From Thermoplasmata archaeon (GTDB lineage Archaea; Thermoplasmatota; Thermoplasmata; Lutacidiplasmatales; UBA184): a stretch of 64,000 nucleotides of DNA. Below, piece after piece: positions 18,903-26,262 of this stretch. Location: the NCBI GenBank assembly GCA_027314165.1, contig DAHVCH010000007.1, positions 44,146 to 108,145 on the forward strand. Reading direction: 5' to 3'. Each line of letters opens with the position of its first letter. The stretch's first letter is position 1. Both the position numbers and the translations under genes were made by a program. Under the pieces are notes generated by a model that was given only the letters and a program-made list of their open reading frames with translations, did no database searches and was not told the origin of the DNA.

Positions 18903-19574
18903 ATGGGCGCGGCCGAACTGCTCCTCGGAGAGGGGACGAAAGCGAAGATCTTGAACGAGCTCACCGAGGGACCGCGCACGGCCCGGGAGCTCTCTCTCAA
19001 GCTTGGCATCCAGGAGAGCGCCGTGCGGACGCACCTGGAACGTCTCGCCCGGCGGGGGATCCTCCAGCCCAAGTTCCACAAGGAGGGCGTCGGCCGCCCC
19101 CGGAAGCGCTACGCCCTGACGAACGAGGGCCACGAACTGTTCCCCCGCCGGTACGAGCTCATGCTGGAGTCGATCATCGACTCCATCCTGGAGCACGAGG
19201 GCGAAGGCTACCTGGCGGCGGTGTTCGCCCGCGCGGCCGACCGGTTCGCGGACCGGCTTTTCGACGAGTTCCCCGAGCTCCAGAAGCCGACGACCGACCC
19301 GGAGAAGCGGCTACGCCTGGTCGTCCGCGTCCTGGACGGACTGGGGCAGCGGGCCGAGGTCACGCGCGACCCGACGGGGCCACGGCTGATCCGGAAGAAC
19401 TGCATCTTCCGCGGCAGCGCTCTCGCCCATTCGAGCCTCATCTGCGAGGTGTTCGACCAGCGGCTGCTGCAGCGCCTGCTCGGGAGCGAGTCCGTCGACC
19501 TCCTGAGCTCGTTGCCCAAGGGAGCCCCGTCCTGCAGTCACCTGATCCAGCTCACCTCGATCACGGCCGACTGA
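18903..19574 (+). CDS. SufR-like Fe-S-sensing transcriptional regulator
   Basis: A 223-residue regulator. Residues ~10-75 form a winged helix (ARELSLKLGIQESAVRTHLERL as the helix-turn-helix, then GVGRPRKRYALT as the wing, shown in parts). The C-terminal domain has three cysteines: Cys167 (KNCIFRG), Cys181 (SLICEVF) and Cys211 (PSCSHLI). Bacterial SufR proteins have the same plan and hold a [4Fe-4S] cluster on such cysteines, repressing suf genes when the cluster is present. Its gene is divergent from sufC-sufS, as in bacteria. One of the four cysteines seen in some SufRs is absent. Confidence 0.8.
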   Translation: MGAAELLLGEGTKAKILNELTEGPRTARELSLKLGIQESAVRTHLERLARRGILQPKFHKEGVGRPRKRYALTNEGHELFPRRYELMLESIIDSILEHEGEGYLAAVFARAADRFADRLFDEFPELQKPTTDPEKRLRLVVRVLDGLGQRAEVTRDPTGPRLIRKNCIFRGSALAHSSLICEVFDQRLLQRLLGSESVDLLSSLPKGAPSCSHLIQLTSITAD

Positions 19575-19638
19575 TCCGAACGGCCGAACACCCAGGCAGG
19601 ACCAGTCCCCTCATCGAGGTGAGCGCAGGTCGATCTCC

Positions 19639-20664
19639 TTGAACGAAGGAACCGCAGCCCTCCGCGTACCGAGCGAGCCACGGACGGGAGCGCCCGGGAA
19701 CGCCCCGGAGGAAGGGATCTTCGGACAGCCGCACGGGAACATCGCCTCCCGCATCGGCAACACCCCCTTGCTTCGCCTACGCCGCGTCGCCTCCGAGCTT
19801 CCGCAGGGTGTGGAGCTCTGGGCGAAGGCCGAGTTCCTGAACCCCGGAGGGTCGGTCAAGGACCGCACCGCCCTCTCCATCGTGGACGCCGGGCTCCGGG
19901 AGGGACAGTTCGGCCGAGGCAAGGTCCTGCTCGACGCCTCCAGCGGGAACACCGGCATCGCCTACGCCTTCCTGGGTGCGATGTGGGGATTCCCGGTCGA
20001 GATCGTCCTTCCCCGCAACGCGAGCCACGAGCGGGTGCGAAGGATGCAGGCCTACGGGGCCAAGCTGACCCTCTCCGATCCCCTCGAAGGAACGGACGGG
20101 GCCCAGCGGCTGGCCCGGGGGCTCGCGAAGGAGCACCCGGACCGGTACTGGTACCCCGACCAGTACAACCACCCGGCCAATCCCCTCGCCCACTACCGGA
20201 CGACGGGGCCGGAGATCTGGAGGGACTCCTGCGGGCTCGTGACCCACTTCGTCGCCGGCATCGGCACGGGGGGGACGGTCACGGGCGTCGGCCGTTACCT
20301 GAAGGAGCGGTCCTCCAGCGTCAAGATCCTCGGGGTCGAGCCTCGGACCGCCCTGCACGGGATCGAGGGGCTGAAGCACATCGCCACCTCCATCCGCCCG
20401 GGCATCTACGACGAGTCCGTCCTGGACGTTCGTCTCGAGGTCGAGACGGAGGCCGCTCAGGTCATGACCCGCCGGCTCGCCCGGGAAGAGGGGCTCTTCG
20501 TCGGGACCTCCTCGGGGGCTGCCGTCCATGCCGCGATCGAATACGGCATGACCCTGGAGAGGGGCGTGGTGGTCACGCTCCTGCCGGATGGCGGGGACCG
20601 GTACGCCGGCGAACGCTACTGGGAGGAGGGCAGGGAGGCACGGGAGGGAGGTGCTCGCCCATGA
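19639..20664 (+). CDS. Cysteine synthase family (CysK/CysM) PLP enzyme
   Basis: A 341-residue fold-type II PLP enzyme. IASRIGNTPLLRLRR opens the conserved domain, Lys74 in NPGGSVKDRTA binds PLP, SSGNTGIAYA binds the substrate carboxylate, and GIGTGGTVTGVGRYLKE holds the phosphate loop. It makes cysteine from an activated serine and a sulfur donor. The N-terminal ~35 residues are extra. It starts with TTG. Its stop overlaps the JAMM gene start (ATGA), and the next gene encodes a sulfur-carrier fusion, so its donor may be a protein thiocarboxylate rather than free sulfide, as for CysM with CysO in Mycobacterium. That is inference from context. Confidence 0.9.
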   Translation: MNEGTAALRVPSEPRTGAPGNAPEEGIFGQPHGNIASRIGNTPLLRLRRVASELPQGVELWAKAEFLNPGGSVKDRTALSIVDAGLREGQFGRGKVLLDASSGNTGIAYAFLGAMWGFPVEIVLPRNASHERVRRMQAYGAKLTLSDPLEGTDGAQRLARGLAKEHPDRYWYPDQYNHPANPLAHYRTTGPEIWRDSCGLVTHFVAGIGTGGTVTGVGRYLKERSSSVKILGVEPRTALHGIEGLKHIATSIRPGIYDESVLDVRLEVETEAAQVMTRRLAREEGLFVGTSSGAAVHAAIEYGMTLERGVVVTLLPDGGDRYAGERYWEEGREAREGGARP

Positions 20665-21164
20665 GCGGGATGGTCCCTGGACCCTCGGCGGAGGTCGCGG
20701 CCCCGGTGGGCGGTTCCGCTTTCGACCTCGTCGAGCTCACCCAAGAGGAAGATGCGAAGATCCGGACCCACGGCGACTCCACCTATCCCGAGGAGGCTTG
20801 CGGCGTCCTCGTCGGCCCCGCACCCGAGCCGGGGTCCAGGGTCCGCCGAGTCACCCGGGCCCACCCCGTCCCGAACCGCCGAGGGGAGGACCGGGGTCAC
20901 AGGTTCCTCATCCCCGCCGAGGAGCTACGGGCCCTCGAGCGGTCGATCGCGGGCACCGGCCTCGAGGTGGTCGGGTTCTACCACACCCACCCGGACCATC
21001 CCCCCGTCCCTAGCGAGTTCGACCGCGACCACGCCTGGCCGTGGTATGCCTACCTCGTGCTTCGGGTGTACCAAGGCCGGTCGCTGGAGCTGAACGCGTT
21101 CGAGCTCGATCCGGAACAGCGGGCTTTTCAACCCCGCGGTTTCAGGGTGGTGCAGGTTACGTGA
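20661..21164 (+). CDS. JAMM/MPN+ metalloprotease, Mec-like
   Basis: A 167-residue protein with a full JAMM zinc motif: Glu44/45 in YPEEACG, His108-x-His110, then seven residues, Ser118-x2-Asp121 (HTHPDHPPVPSEFD). In bacteria the Mec protein removes the new cysteine from the CysO carrier; in haloarchaea related JAMM proteins remove ubiquitin-like SAMPs. The N-terminal ~20 residues look unstructured. It is translationally coupled to the cysteine synthase and followed 52 bp later by a ubiquitin-like/E1/rhodanese fusion, so the likely substrate is that carrier domain. All catalytic residues are present. Confidence 0.88.
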   Translation: MSGMVPGPSAEVAAPVGGSAFDLVELTQEEDAKIRTHGDSTYPEEACGVLVGPAPEPGSRVRRVTRAHPVPNRRGEDRGHRFLIPAEELRALERSIAGTGLEVVGFYHTHPDHPPVPSEFDRDHAWPWYAYLVLRVYQGRSLELNAFELDPEQRAFQPRGFRVVQVT

Positions 21165-21216
21165 GTAACCGGATGCGGGGATATCCGCCCGAGAACGAGA
21201 GGGAGCGAGAAGGAAC

Positions 21217-22713
21217 ATGAGCGTCGAAGTGAGGGTGCCGACCGCCTTGAGAGGCTTCACCGGGGGAGCGGCCACCCTGGTGAGCGACGGCGGAACGGTG
21301 GGGGACGTCCTTGGCGAGCTCGCGAGCAAGTACTCCGGGCTCAAGCGCCACCTCTTCACGGACGACGGCAAGGTCCGCAACTTCGTCTCCGTCTACCTCA
21401 ACGACGAGGACGTCCGCTATCTCCAGCGCGAGGCCACCCCCGTGAAGTCGGGCGACGTGCTCTCCATCGTACCGTCCATCGCCGGGGGAAGCCCGGGAGC
21501 CGTCGCGTATCCCTCGCTCTCCCGATTGCGCGGGGGGCCGGGTAGCGGGGAGGCGGGCGAAGCCGCCCCATCGGCCCGGTCCCTGTCGAAGGAGCAGATG
21601 AGGCGGTACAGCCGTCACCTGATCCTGCCCGAGGTGGGCATGGCCGGGCAGCGGAAGCTGCTCGACTCCAAGGTCCTCATCGTAGGCGCGGGGGGGCTCG
21701 GCAGCCCCGTCTCGCTCTACCTCGCGGCGGCCGGAGTGGGGACCCTTGGACTGGTGGACTTCGACGTGGTGGACACGTCGAACCTGCAGCGCCAGGTGCT
21801 CTACGGCACGAAGGACGTGGGCGTCTCCAAGCTGGAGGCCGCCGAGCGGCGGCTCAACGACCTCAACCCGGACGTGAAGATCGTCACCCACGCTGCCCCC
21901 CTGACGAGCCAGAACGCGCTCGACCTCGTCTCCCGGTACGATGTCGTGGTCGACGGCACCGACAACTTCCCCACCCGGTACCTGGTGAACGACGCGGCGG
22001 TCCTGCTGAAGAAACCCAACGTCTACGGGTCGATCTACCGGTTCGAGGGCCAGGTCTCCGTCTTCGACGCGCGCGTGGGCCCTTGCTACCGTTGCATCTA
22101 CCAGGAACCCCCGCCCCCCGGTCTCGTGCCGTCCTGCGCCGAGGGCGGTGTGCTGGGCGTGCTTCCGGGGATCGTGGGCAGCCTTCAGGCCCTGGAGACG
22201 ATCAAGGTCCTGCTCGGCCGCGGCGACAGCCTGGTGGGACGCCTCGTGCTCTTCGACGCGCTCGCGATGCGCTTCCGTGAGCTGAAGGTCCGCAAGAACC
22301 CCGACTGCGTGCTCTGCGGCCCGAACGCCACCCAGAAGGGACTCATCGACTACGAGCAGTTCTGCGGTATCACCGGGGAGACCGAGGCCCCGACGGGGCA
22401 CGAGATCGAGCCGGAGGAGCTCAAGGCGAAGCTCGACCGGGGCGAACCGGTCACCCTCCTCGACGTGCGGGAGGCCGGAGAGTTCGAGATCGCGCGCCTG
22501 CGCGGAGCGAAGCTCATCCCCCGCGCACAGCTCCCCGAGCGACTGGGAGAGCTCTCCACCGCGGACGACCTCGTGGTCTACTGCAAGATGGGAGGACGGA
22601 GCGCGCAAGCGACGAAGCTCCTGCTCGACATGGGGTTCCAGAAGGTCCGGAACCTCAAGGGCGGTATCGACGCCTGGTCGGAACGGATCGACCCCACCCT
22701 GCCCCGGTACTGA
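21217..22713 (+). CDS. Fusion of ubiquitin-like sulfur carrier, E1-like adenylyltransferase and rhodanese
   Basis: A 498-residue three-part protein. Residues 1-91 are a MoaD/ThiS/CysO-like beta-grasp carrier ending in the diglycine Gly90-Gly91 (SIVPSIAGG). A Gly/Ala/Ser linker spans ~92-122. Residues ~125-370 are a ThiF/MoeB-type E1-like domain: GAGGLGSPV nucleotide loop, Cys290-x2-Cys293 and Cys364-x2-Cys367 as the zinc site, and Cys307 in VPSCAEGGVLG at the thioester position. Residues ~395-498 are a rhodanese domain with active Cys456 in VVYCKMGGRSAQ. Together these would adenylate and thiocarboxylate the carrier. The diglycine is internal, so cleavage would be needed; the JAMM gene sits directly upstream. 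Confidence 0.9.
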   Translation: MSVEVRVPTALRGFTGGAATLVSDGGTVGDVLGELASKYSGLKRHLFTDDGKVRNFVSVYLNDEDVRYLQREATPVKSGDVLSIVPSIAGGSPGAVAYPSLSRLRGGPGSGEAGEAAPSARSLSKEQMRRYSRHLILPEVGMAGQRKLLDSKVLIVGAGGLGSPVSLYLAAAGVGTLGLVDFDVVDTSNLQRQVLYGTKDVGVSKLEAAERRLNDLNPDVKIVTHAAPLTSQNALDLVSRYDVVVDGTDNFPTRYLVNDAAVLLKKPNVYGSIYRFEGQVSVFDARVGPCYRCIYQEPPPPGLVPSCAEGGVLGVLPGIVGSLQALETIKVLLGRGDSLVGRLVLFDALAMRFRELKVRKNPDCVLCGPNATQKGLIDYEQFCGITGETEAPTGHEIEPEELKAKLDRGEPVTLLDVREAGEFEIARLRGAKLIPRAQLPERLGELSTADDLVVYCKMGGRSAQATKLLLDMGFQKVRNLKGGIDAWSERIDPTLPRY

Positions 22714-22843
22714 GCGGGGCACGGCACCACGTCCCCCGATGGGCCTCGTTGGGGCCCGGAGGACCCCCACCCGCTTCCCCCCCTGGCCGCGCTCAAGGGA
22801 TGTGCCGTCAACGGCCCCCCCGTGCGGCCCCAGGCACCCGCTC

Positions 22844-22865
22844 GGCGGGGCGTTAGGGCCCCGCC
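22844..22865. other. Perfect GC-rich hairpin between genes
   Basis: GGCGGGGC and its exact complement GCCCCGCC are separated by six bases (GTTAGG), an 8-bp stem. It lies in the 219-bp gap after the sulfur-carrier fusion and 35 bp before the next TATA box. No T-run follows, so it is not a standard archaeal terminator; it may act on the RNA 3' end or by chance in G+C-rich DNA. Nothing else was recognised in the gap. Confidence 0.35.
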
Positions 22866-22899
22866 ACGTGTGAAGCGCCCCGGTCGTTCGCGGTGTAAG

Positions 22900-22907
22900 C
22901 ATTTAAG
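22900..22907 (+). promoter_or_regulatory. TATA box of the zinc-ribbon membrane protein gene
   Basis: CATTTAAG is centred about 29 bp before the ATG at 22933, in an otherwise G+C-rich gap. The transcript would start within a few bases of the ATG, so it is almost leaderless. Confidence 0.6.
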
Positions 22908-22932
22908 CAGAGGAATACCGTAGCACGCCTAG

Positions 22933-25224
22933 ATGCGCTCGAGGCGGGCCCGGTCCCCGGTCGGTGCGCGCGCGCTCCGCGTTCTGCTCGCAGCAGTCGT
23001 GCTCGTCCTGCTGGTCGCCCCGCCGGCCCTCGCGACCCCGTTGCTCACCACCTCCCACCCCGCCTCGGTCGGGGCTGCGCCCCACACCTACGGGGGAGCT
23101 CAGCTCCCTTGCATGACCGCCTCGAACGTTTCGAACGACCCGTCGGCGGGTCGGGGCAACTGGGCCTACTGCATCGCCGCGCTCAACACGGAGTCCAACC
23201 CCCCGACCGTCCAATACGTCGACTCGAGCAACGACTCCGCCGCGAACGCGATGGTCCTCTCTCTCGCCTCGACCCCGAAGCTCGAGCTCGAGTGGTGGTG
23301 CGGAGGGCCGACCCCCACCCTGGCCAGCTCGGCCGTCATGTCGCTCACCGTCCTCGGGCTCAACGTGATCCAGGACACCATCTCGCTCAGCAGCACCCAG
23401 GCGAGCAACTACTCGGAGTGCGCGCCGGGAGTCCCGCTCTCGGACCGGACCTCGATCCAGCCGATGAAGGCCCTCGACTCTTTCGCCTGGCTCATGTCCG
23501 GGGTCTATCTGGGAACCGTGTCGTTCTACGACACCCACCAGAACCTCATCGGGAACTCCACCAGCTTCTACGTGAAGGTCCTCCCGGCCTACCCGCCGAT
23601 CACCATCTTCACCCTGCCGCTGATGCTGGTGGTCCTCTACGAGATCTACCAGACCGTCCGAGACTTCCGGGACCTTCAGCGGGCCCGGCCGGCACGACGC
23701 CCGAAGCAGGAATCCTCGGCGGCCGCGTCCGGGCTCGCCACCGCCTCCGCGACGACTTCACCGGCCGCCGGCGCAGCGGCGACCCCGTTCTGCTCCCGCT
23801 GCGGCAAGTCGACCACGTTCGTGGCGAAGTACTCCCGGCACTACTGCTACCCCTGCCAGCTCTACGCTCCGGCCCCGACCACCCCCACCCCGACCGTGAC
23901 CGCGGGGAGCGCGGGTAGCCCCGGCACGTCTCCCACTACTCCCCCACTCAGCGCGACCGCGCCTTCGTCCCAGGTCTCCCCTCCCGCGTCCTCTGTTCCT
24001 GCTGCACCGTCCTCGCCGTCCGCCCCGTCCTCTCCCCCAGCCGCGTTCACCGTCGCGGGTCCCGCCATGACTTCCCCGACGGCAGCGATCGAACCGTCGC
24101 GGATGCCCGCTTCGACGCAGACATCGGCTCCGACCGCGTTCAGTCCGGCGCCGGCACCTTCCACCCCCGCCGTCCTTGCGAGCAAGGGCCCGCCATGCGT
24201 GAAGTGCGGACGGTCGACCGAACTCGTGGCGAAGTACGACCGGTACTACTGCCACGAATGCCAGCTCTACGCGCCCAAGGCGCCTGCCCCCACCGCCCCT
24301 CCTGAGCCTTCGCCCCAGGTCCCTTCGTGGAGCACGCCCCCGACGTCCACCCCTGTCGCGGAGCCCTCCCCCAGATACAGCGTTCCGGAGCCGCTCCCAG
24401 CGACCTCCGCCCCTCCCGCCGCACCCGTGACGTCACTTCCTCCTCCGACCTCGTATCCCGCCGCCTCCTCCGCACCGGCCCCCGCCTCCTGGCCGGGCGC
24501 ACCCTCTCCGTCAGTTGCGCCCTCGGCCCCGCCCGCTGCCCCGCCCGCGGCACCCACGACCCCGCCCGGGTACCCTGCCTCGGCGGCGACTCCGGGAGCT
24601 ACCGCCCCCCCTGGAGCTTCACCGGCGGCTCCCGCTCCCGCGGCCAAGCCCTCGAAGTGGTGGAAGAGACGGGCCTCCGAGCCTCCGGCGGCATCTCCCC
24701 TGGTGGCTGCGCCTGTGGCGCCGCAGCCCTCGTTCGGCCCGGGCCCGGCGGCCCCACCCACGAGCCCCCCTCCCACCGCACCCAGCATGCCCGGCCCCGC
24801 CGCCCCGCCCTCGCCTCCCTCCGCGGCTCCACCACCGTATCCATCGGCGAGCGCGCCGCCGGCGGCCCAATCCTCACCCCCTGCCTGGTCACCGACATCT
24901 CCGCCTCCGGCGCAGCCGGCCCAGCCCCCCGCTATTCCTCCCCAATCCCCTACGTGGGGAAACCCGCCCCTCCCTCCGCCTCCTCCGCCCGCCGGCGGTG
25001 GTTGGGGTTATCTCTCCCCACCCAACCCGTTCCCGCTCCGTCCATCCCCTCCCGCATCCGGTGACGTATCGGCTCCCCCCACCGCCCCACCTGCTCCACC
25101 TGCTCCACCTGCTCCACCACCCGCCCCACCCGCTCCGCCTATCCCGTCCGCCAGCCCGCCGGAGCTGCCTCAGGACCCCAGGGCGAAGCGACCGCGCGCG
25201 GGGGAAGGAGGTGAGCCCCGATGA
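22933..25224 (+). CDS. Membrane protein with two cytoplasmic zinc ribbons in a proline-rich tail
   Basis: A 763-residue protein. A signal peptide (~15-35) leads to an extracellular domain to ~215 with four or more Cys. A membrane helix follows at ~217-240 (PPITIFTLPLMLVVLYEIY). The remaining ~500 residues should be cytoplasmic: two nearly alike zinc ribbons at ~286-313 and ~421-448, each C-x2-C-x14-C-x2-C followed by QLYAP, set in long Pro/Ala/Ser-rich sequence. Trp/Lys-rich KPSKWWKR lies at ~573. I know no named family. It overlaps the DUF835 gene by 4 nt, so the two are co-made. It could be a membrane scaffold that recruits partners through the ribbons and proline motifs. Confidence 0.7.
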   Translation: MRSRRARSPVGARALRVLLAAVVLVLLVAPPALATPLLTTSHPASVGAAPHTYGGAQLPCMTASNVSNDPSAGRGNWAYCIAALNTESNPPTVQYVDSSNDSAANAMVLSLASTPKLELEWWCGGPTPTLASSAVMSLTVLGLNVIQDTISLSSTQASNYSECAPGVPLSDRTSIQPMKALDSFAWLMSGVYLGTVSFYDTHQNLIGNSTSFYVKVLPAYPPITIFTLPLMLVVLYEIYQTVRDFRDLQRARPARRPKQESSAAASGLATASATTSPAAGAAATPFCSRCGKSTTFVAKYSRHYCYPCQLYAPAPTTPTPTVTAGSAGSPGTSPTTPPLSATAPSSQVSPPASSVPAAPSSPSAPSSPPAAFTVAGPAMTSPTAAIEPSRMPASTQTSAPTAFSPAPAPSTPAVLASKGPPCVKCGRSTELVAKYDRYYCHECQLYAPKAPAPTAPPEPSPQVPSWSTPPTSTPVAEPSPRYSVPEPLPATSAPPAAPVTSLPPPTSYPAASSAPAPASWPGAPSPSVAPSAPPAAPPAAPTTPPGYPASAATPGATAPPGASPAAPAPAAKPSKWWKRRASEPPAASPLVAAPVAPQPSFGPGPAAPPTSPPPTAPSMPGPAAPPSPPSAAPPPYPSASAPPAAQSSPPAWSPTSPPPAQPAQPPAIPPQSPTWGNPPLPPPPPPAGGGWGYLSPPNPFPLRPSPPASGDVSAPPTAPPAPPAPPAPPPAPPAPPIPSASPPELPQDPRAKRPRAGEGGEPR

Positions 25225-26180
25225 CGACGGAGCCCCCTCAGCTGAAGCTCGTGGCCGCTCGGAACATCGCCGGGAGCGGGGCCGTGATGGGGATCGCGGG
25301 CGGCCTCCTCCTCTGGCTGATGGGTTGGGTCGGCCCTGTTTACTTCCCCTACTTCGTCGTGGCCGGTGCGGTGATAGGAGGGATCCTCTTCGGAGTGCCG
25401 GGCTACCTCTTCGAGAGGAAGGTCGTTCGCGAGCGCAAGAGCGCCCAGGCCGAAGCGAGCGCGAAGGCGGCGGCCGACTACGCCGCGGCCTTGGCCCACG
25501 CACGCGAGCAGGGGGCCGCCGCCGCGGCGGCTTCCGCCAGCGCCGCCGCCTCAGCTCCCGGTTATCCCTCGAGCTATGGGGGGACCATGGGCCCAACGGG
25601 AGCCCCGGCTTGGACCCCCATGTCGAGCGCGGGCGCGACGGCCGCACCGATAGGACCCGGCACGGCGGGCGGTTCCCCAGGCGTGAGCGCGACGGGTGCC
25701 GACACGCCGGTGACCTGGCCGCTCGACGAACCGCTCTGCGTCCTGGAGACCAACCGGGAGCGCGATGCCTGGGAGGCCACCAAGGCCCTGCATCTATCTC
25801 CGGACCGGATCATCGGGTTCACCACCTTCCCTCCCGAAGACCTCGCGCATGACCTGGGGATCCCTGCCGCTTCCATTTTCAAGATCTCCCGGGTCGAAGG
25901 CGAGGGGAACGTCGACCCCGGCGACCTCGAGCGGATCGGGAACTTCATCGAGCGGCACCTTGGAGGCGGGGAAGGCCGCGTCGTGGTCCTCCCTGCGGTG
26001 GAGAACCTGGTCGAGGCGGGGAACGTGAGGAACGTGCGCCGGCTGCTCGAGGTGGTCCGCGACCTGGCCCAGGGCTCCCGAGGGTCGATGCTGGTGACCC
26101 TCGACCCGGTCTCCCTCCCCGAGGCGCAGGTGACGCTCCTGGAGCGCGGGGCGCGAAAGCTCGGGACCTCCGGGAACTGA
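25221..26180 (+). CDS. Membrane-anchored DUF835-domain protein
   Basis: A 319-residue protein with two N-terminal hydrophobic segments (~16-34 and ~38-58), an Ala/Glu-rich helix (~65-105), a Gly/Ser/Pro linker and a C-terminal domain (~165-319). That domain contains GRVVVLPAVENLVEAGNV, RRLLEVVRDLAQ and GSMLVTLDPVSL, the pattern of DUF835, a domain common in Thermoplasmatota and Thermococci, often linked to signalling proteins. The start overlaps the end of the zinc-ribbon protein gene (ATGA), so the two proteins probably act together at the membrane. The biochemical role of DUF835 is not known to me. Confidence 0.75.
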   Translation: MTTEPPQLKLVAARNIAGSGAVMGIAGGLLLWLMGWVGPVYFPYFVVAGAVIGGILFGVPGYLFERKVVRERKSAQAEASAKAAADYAAALAHAREQGAAAAAASASAAASAPGYPSSYGGTMGPTGAPAWTPMSSAGATAAPIGPGTAGGSPGVSATGADTPVTWPLDEPLCVLETNRERDAWEATKALHLSPDRIIGFTTFPPEDLAHDLGIPAASIFKISRVEGEGNVDPGDLERIGNFIERHLGGGEGRVVVLPAVENLVEAGNVRNVRRLLEVVRDLAQGSRGSMLVTLDPVSLPEAQVTLLERGARKLGTSGN

Positions 26181-26230
26181 GAGACCGTCCGGGCCCGAGT
26201 CGCCCGGAAGACGTTGCTGCGAGGGAACGG

Positions 26231-26238
26231 TTTATCCT
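26231..26238 (+). promoter_or_regulatory. TATA box of the secreted phosphoesterase gene
   Basis: TTTATCCT is centred about 28 bp before the TTG at 26263, so the transcript would begin at or just before the start codon. This supports the TTG start, which also places the signal peptide directly at the N-terminus. Confidence 0.55.
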
Positions 26239-26262
26239 CACCGCCTAGCTCGGACCGGCCCC

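Noticed and set aside
22844..22865. Intrinsic terminator
   Set aside because: The hairpin is perfect but no T-run follows, and archaeal termination does not depend on hairpins; kept as an unassigned structure.
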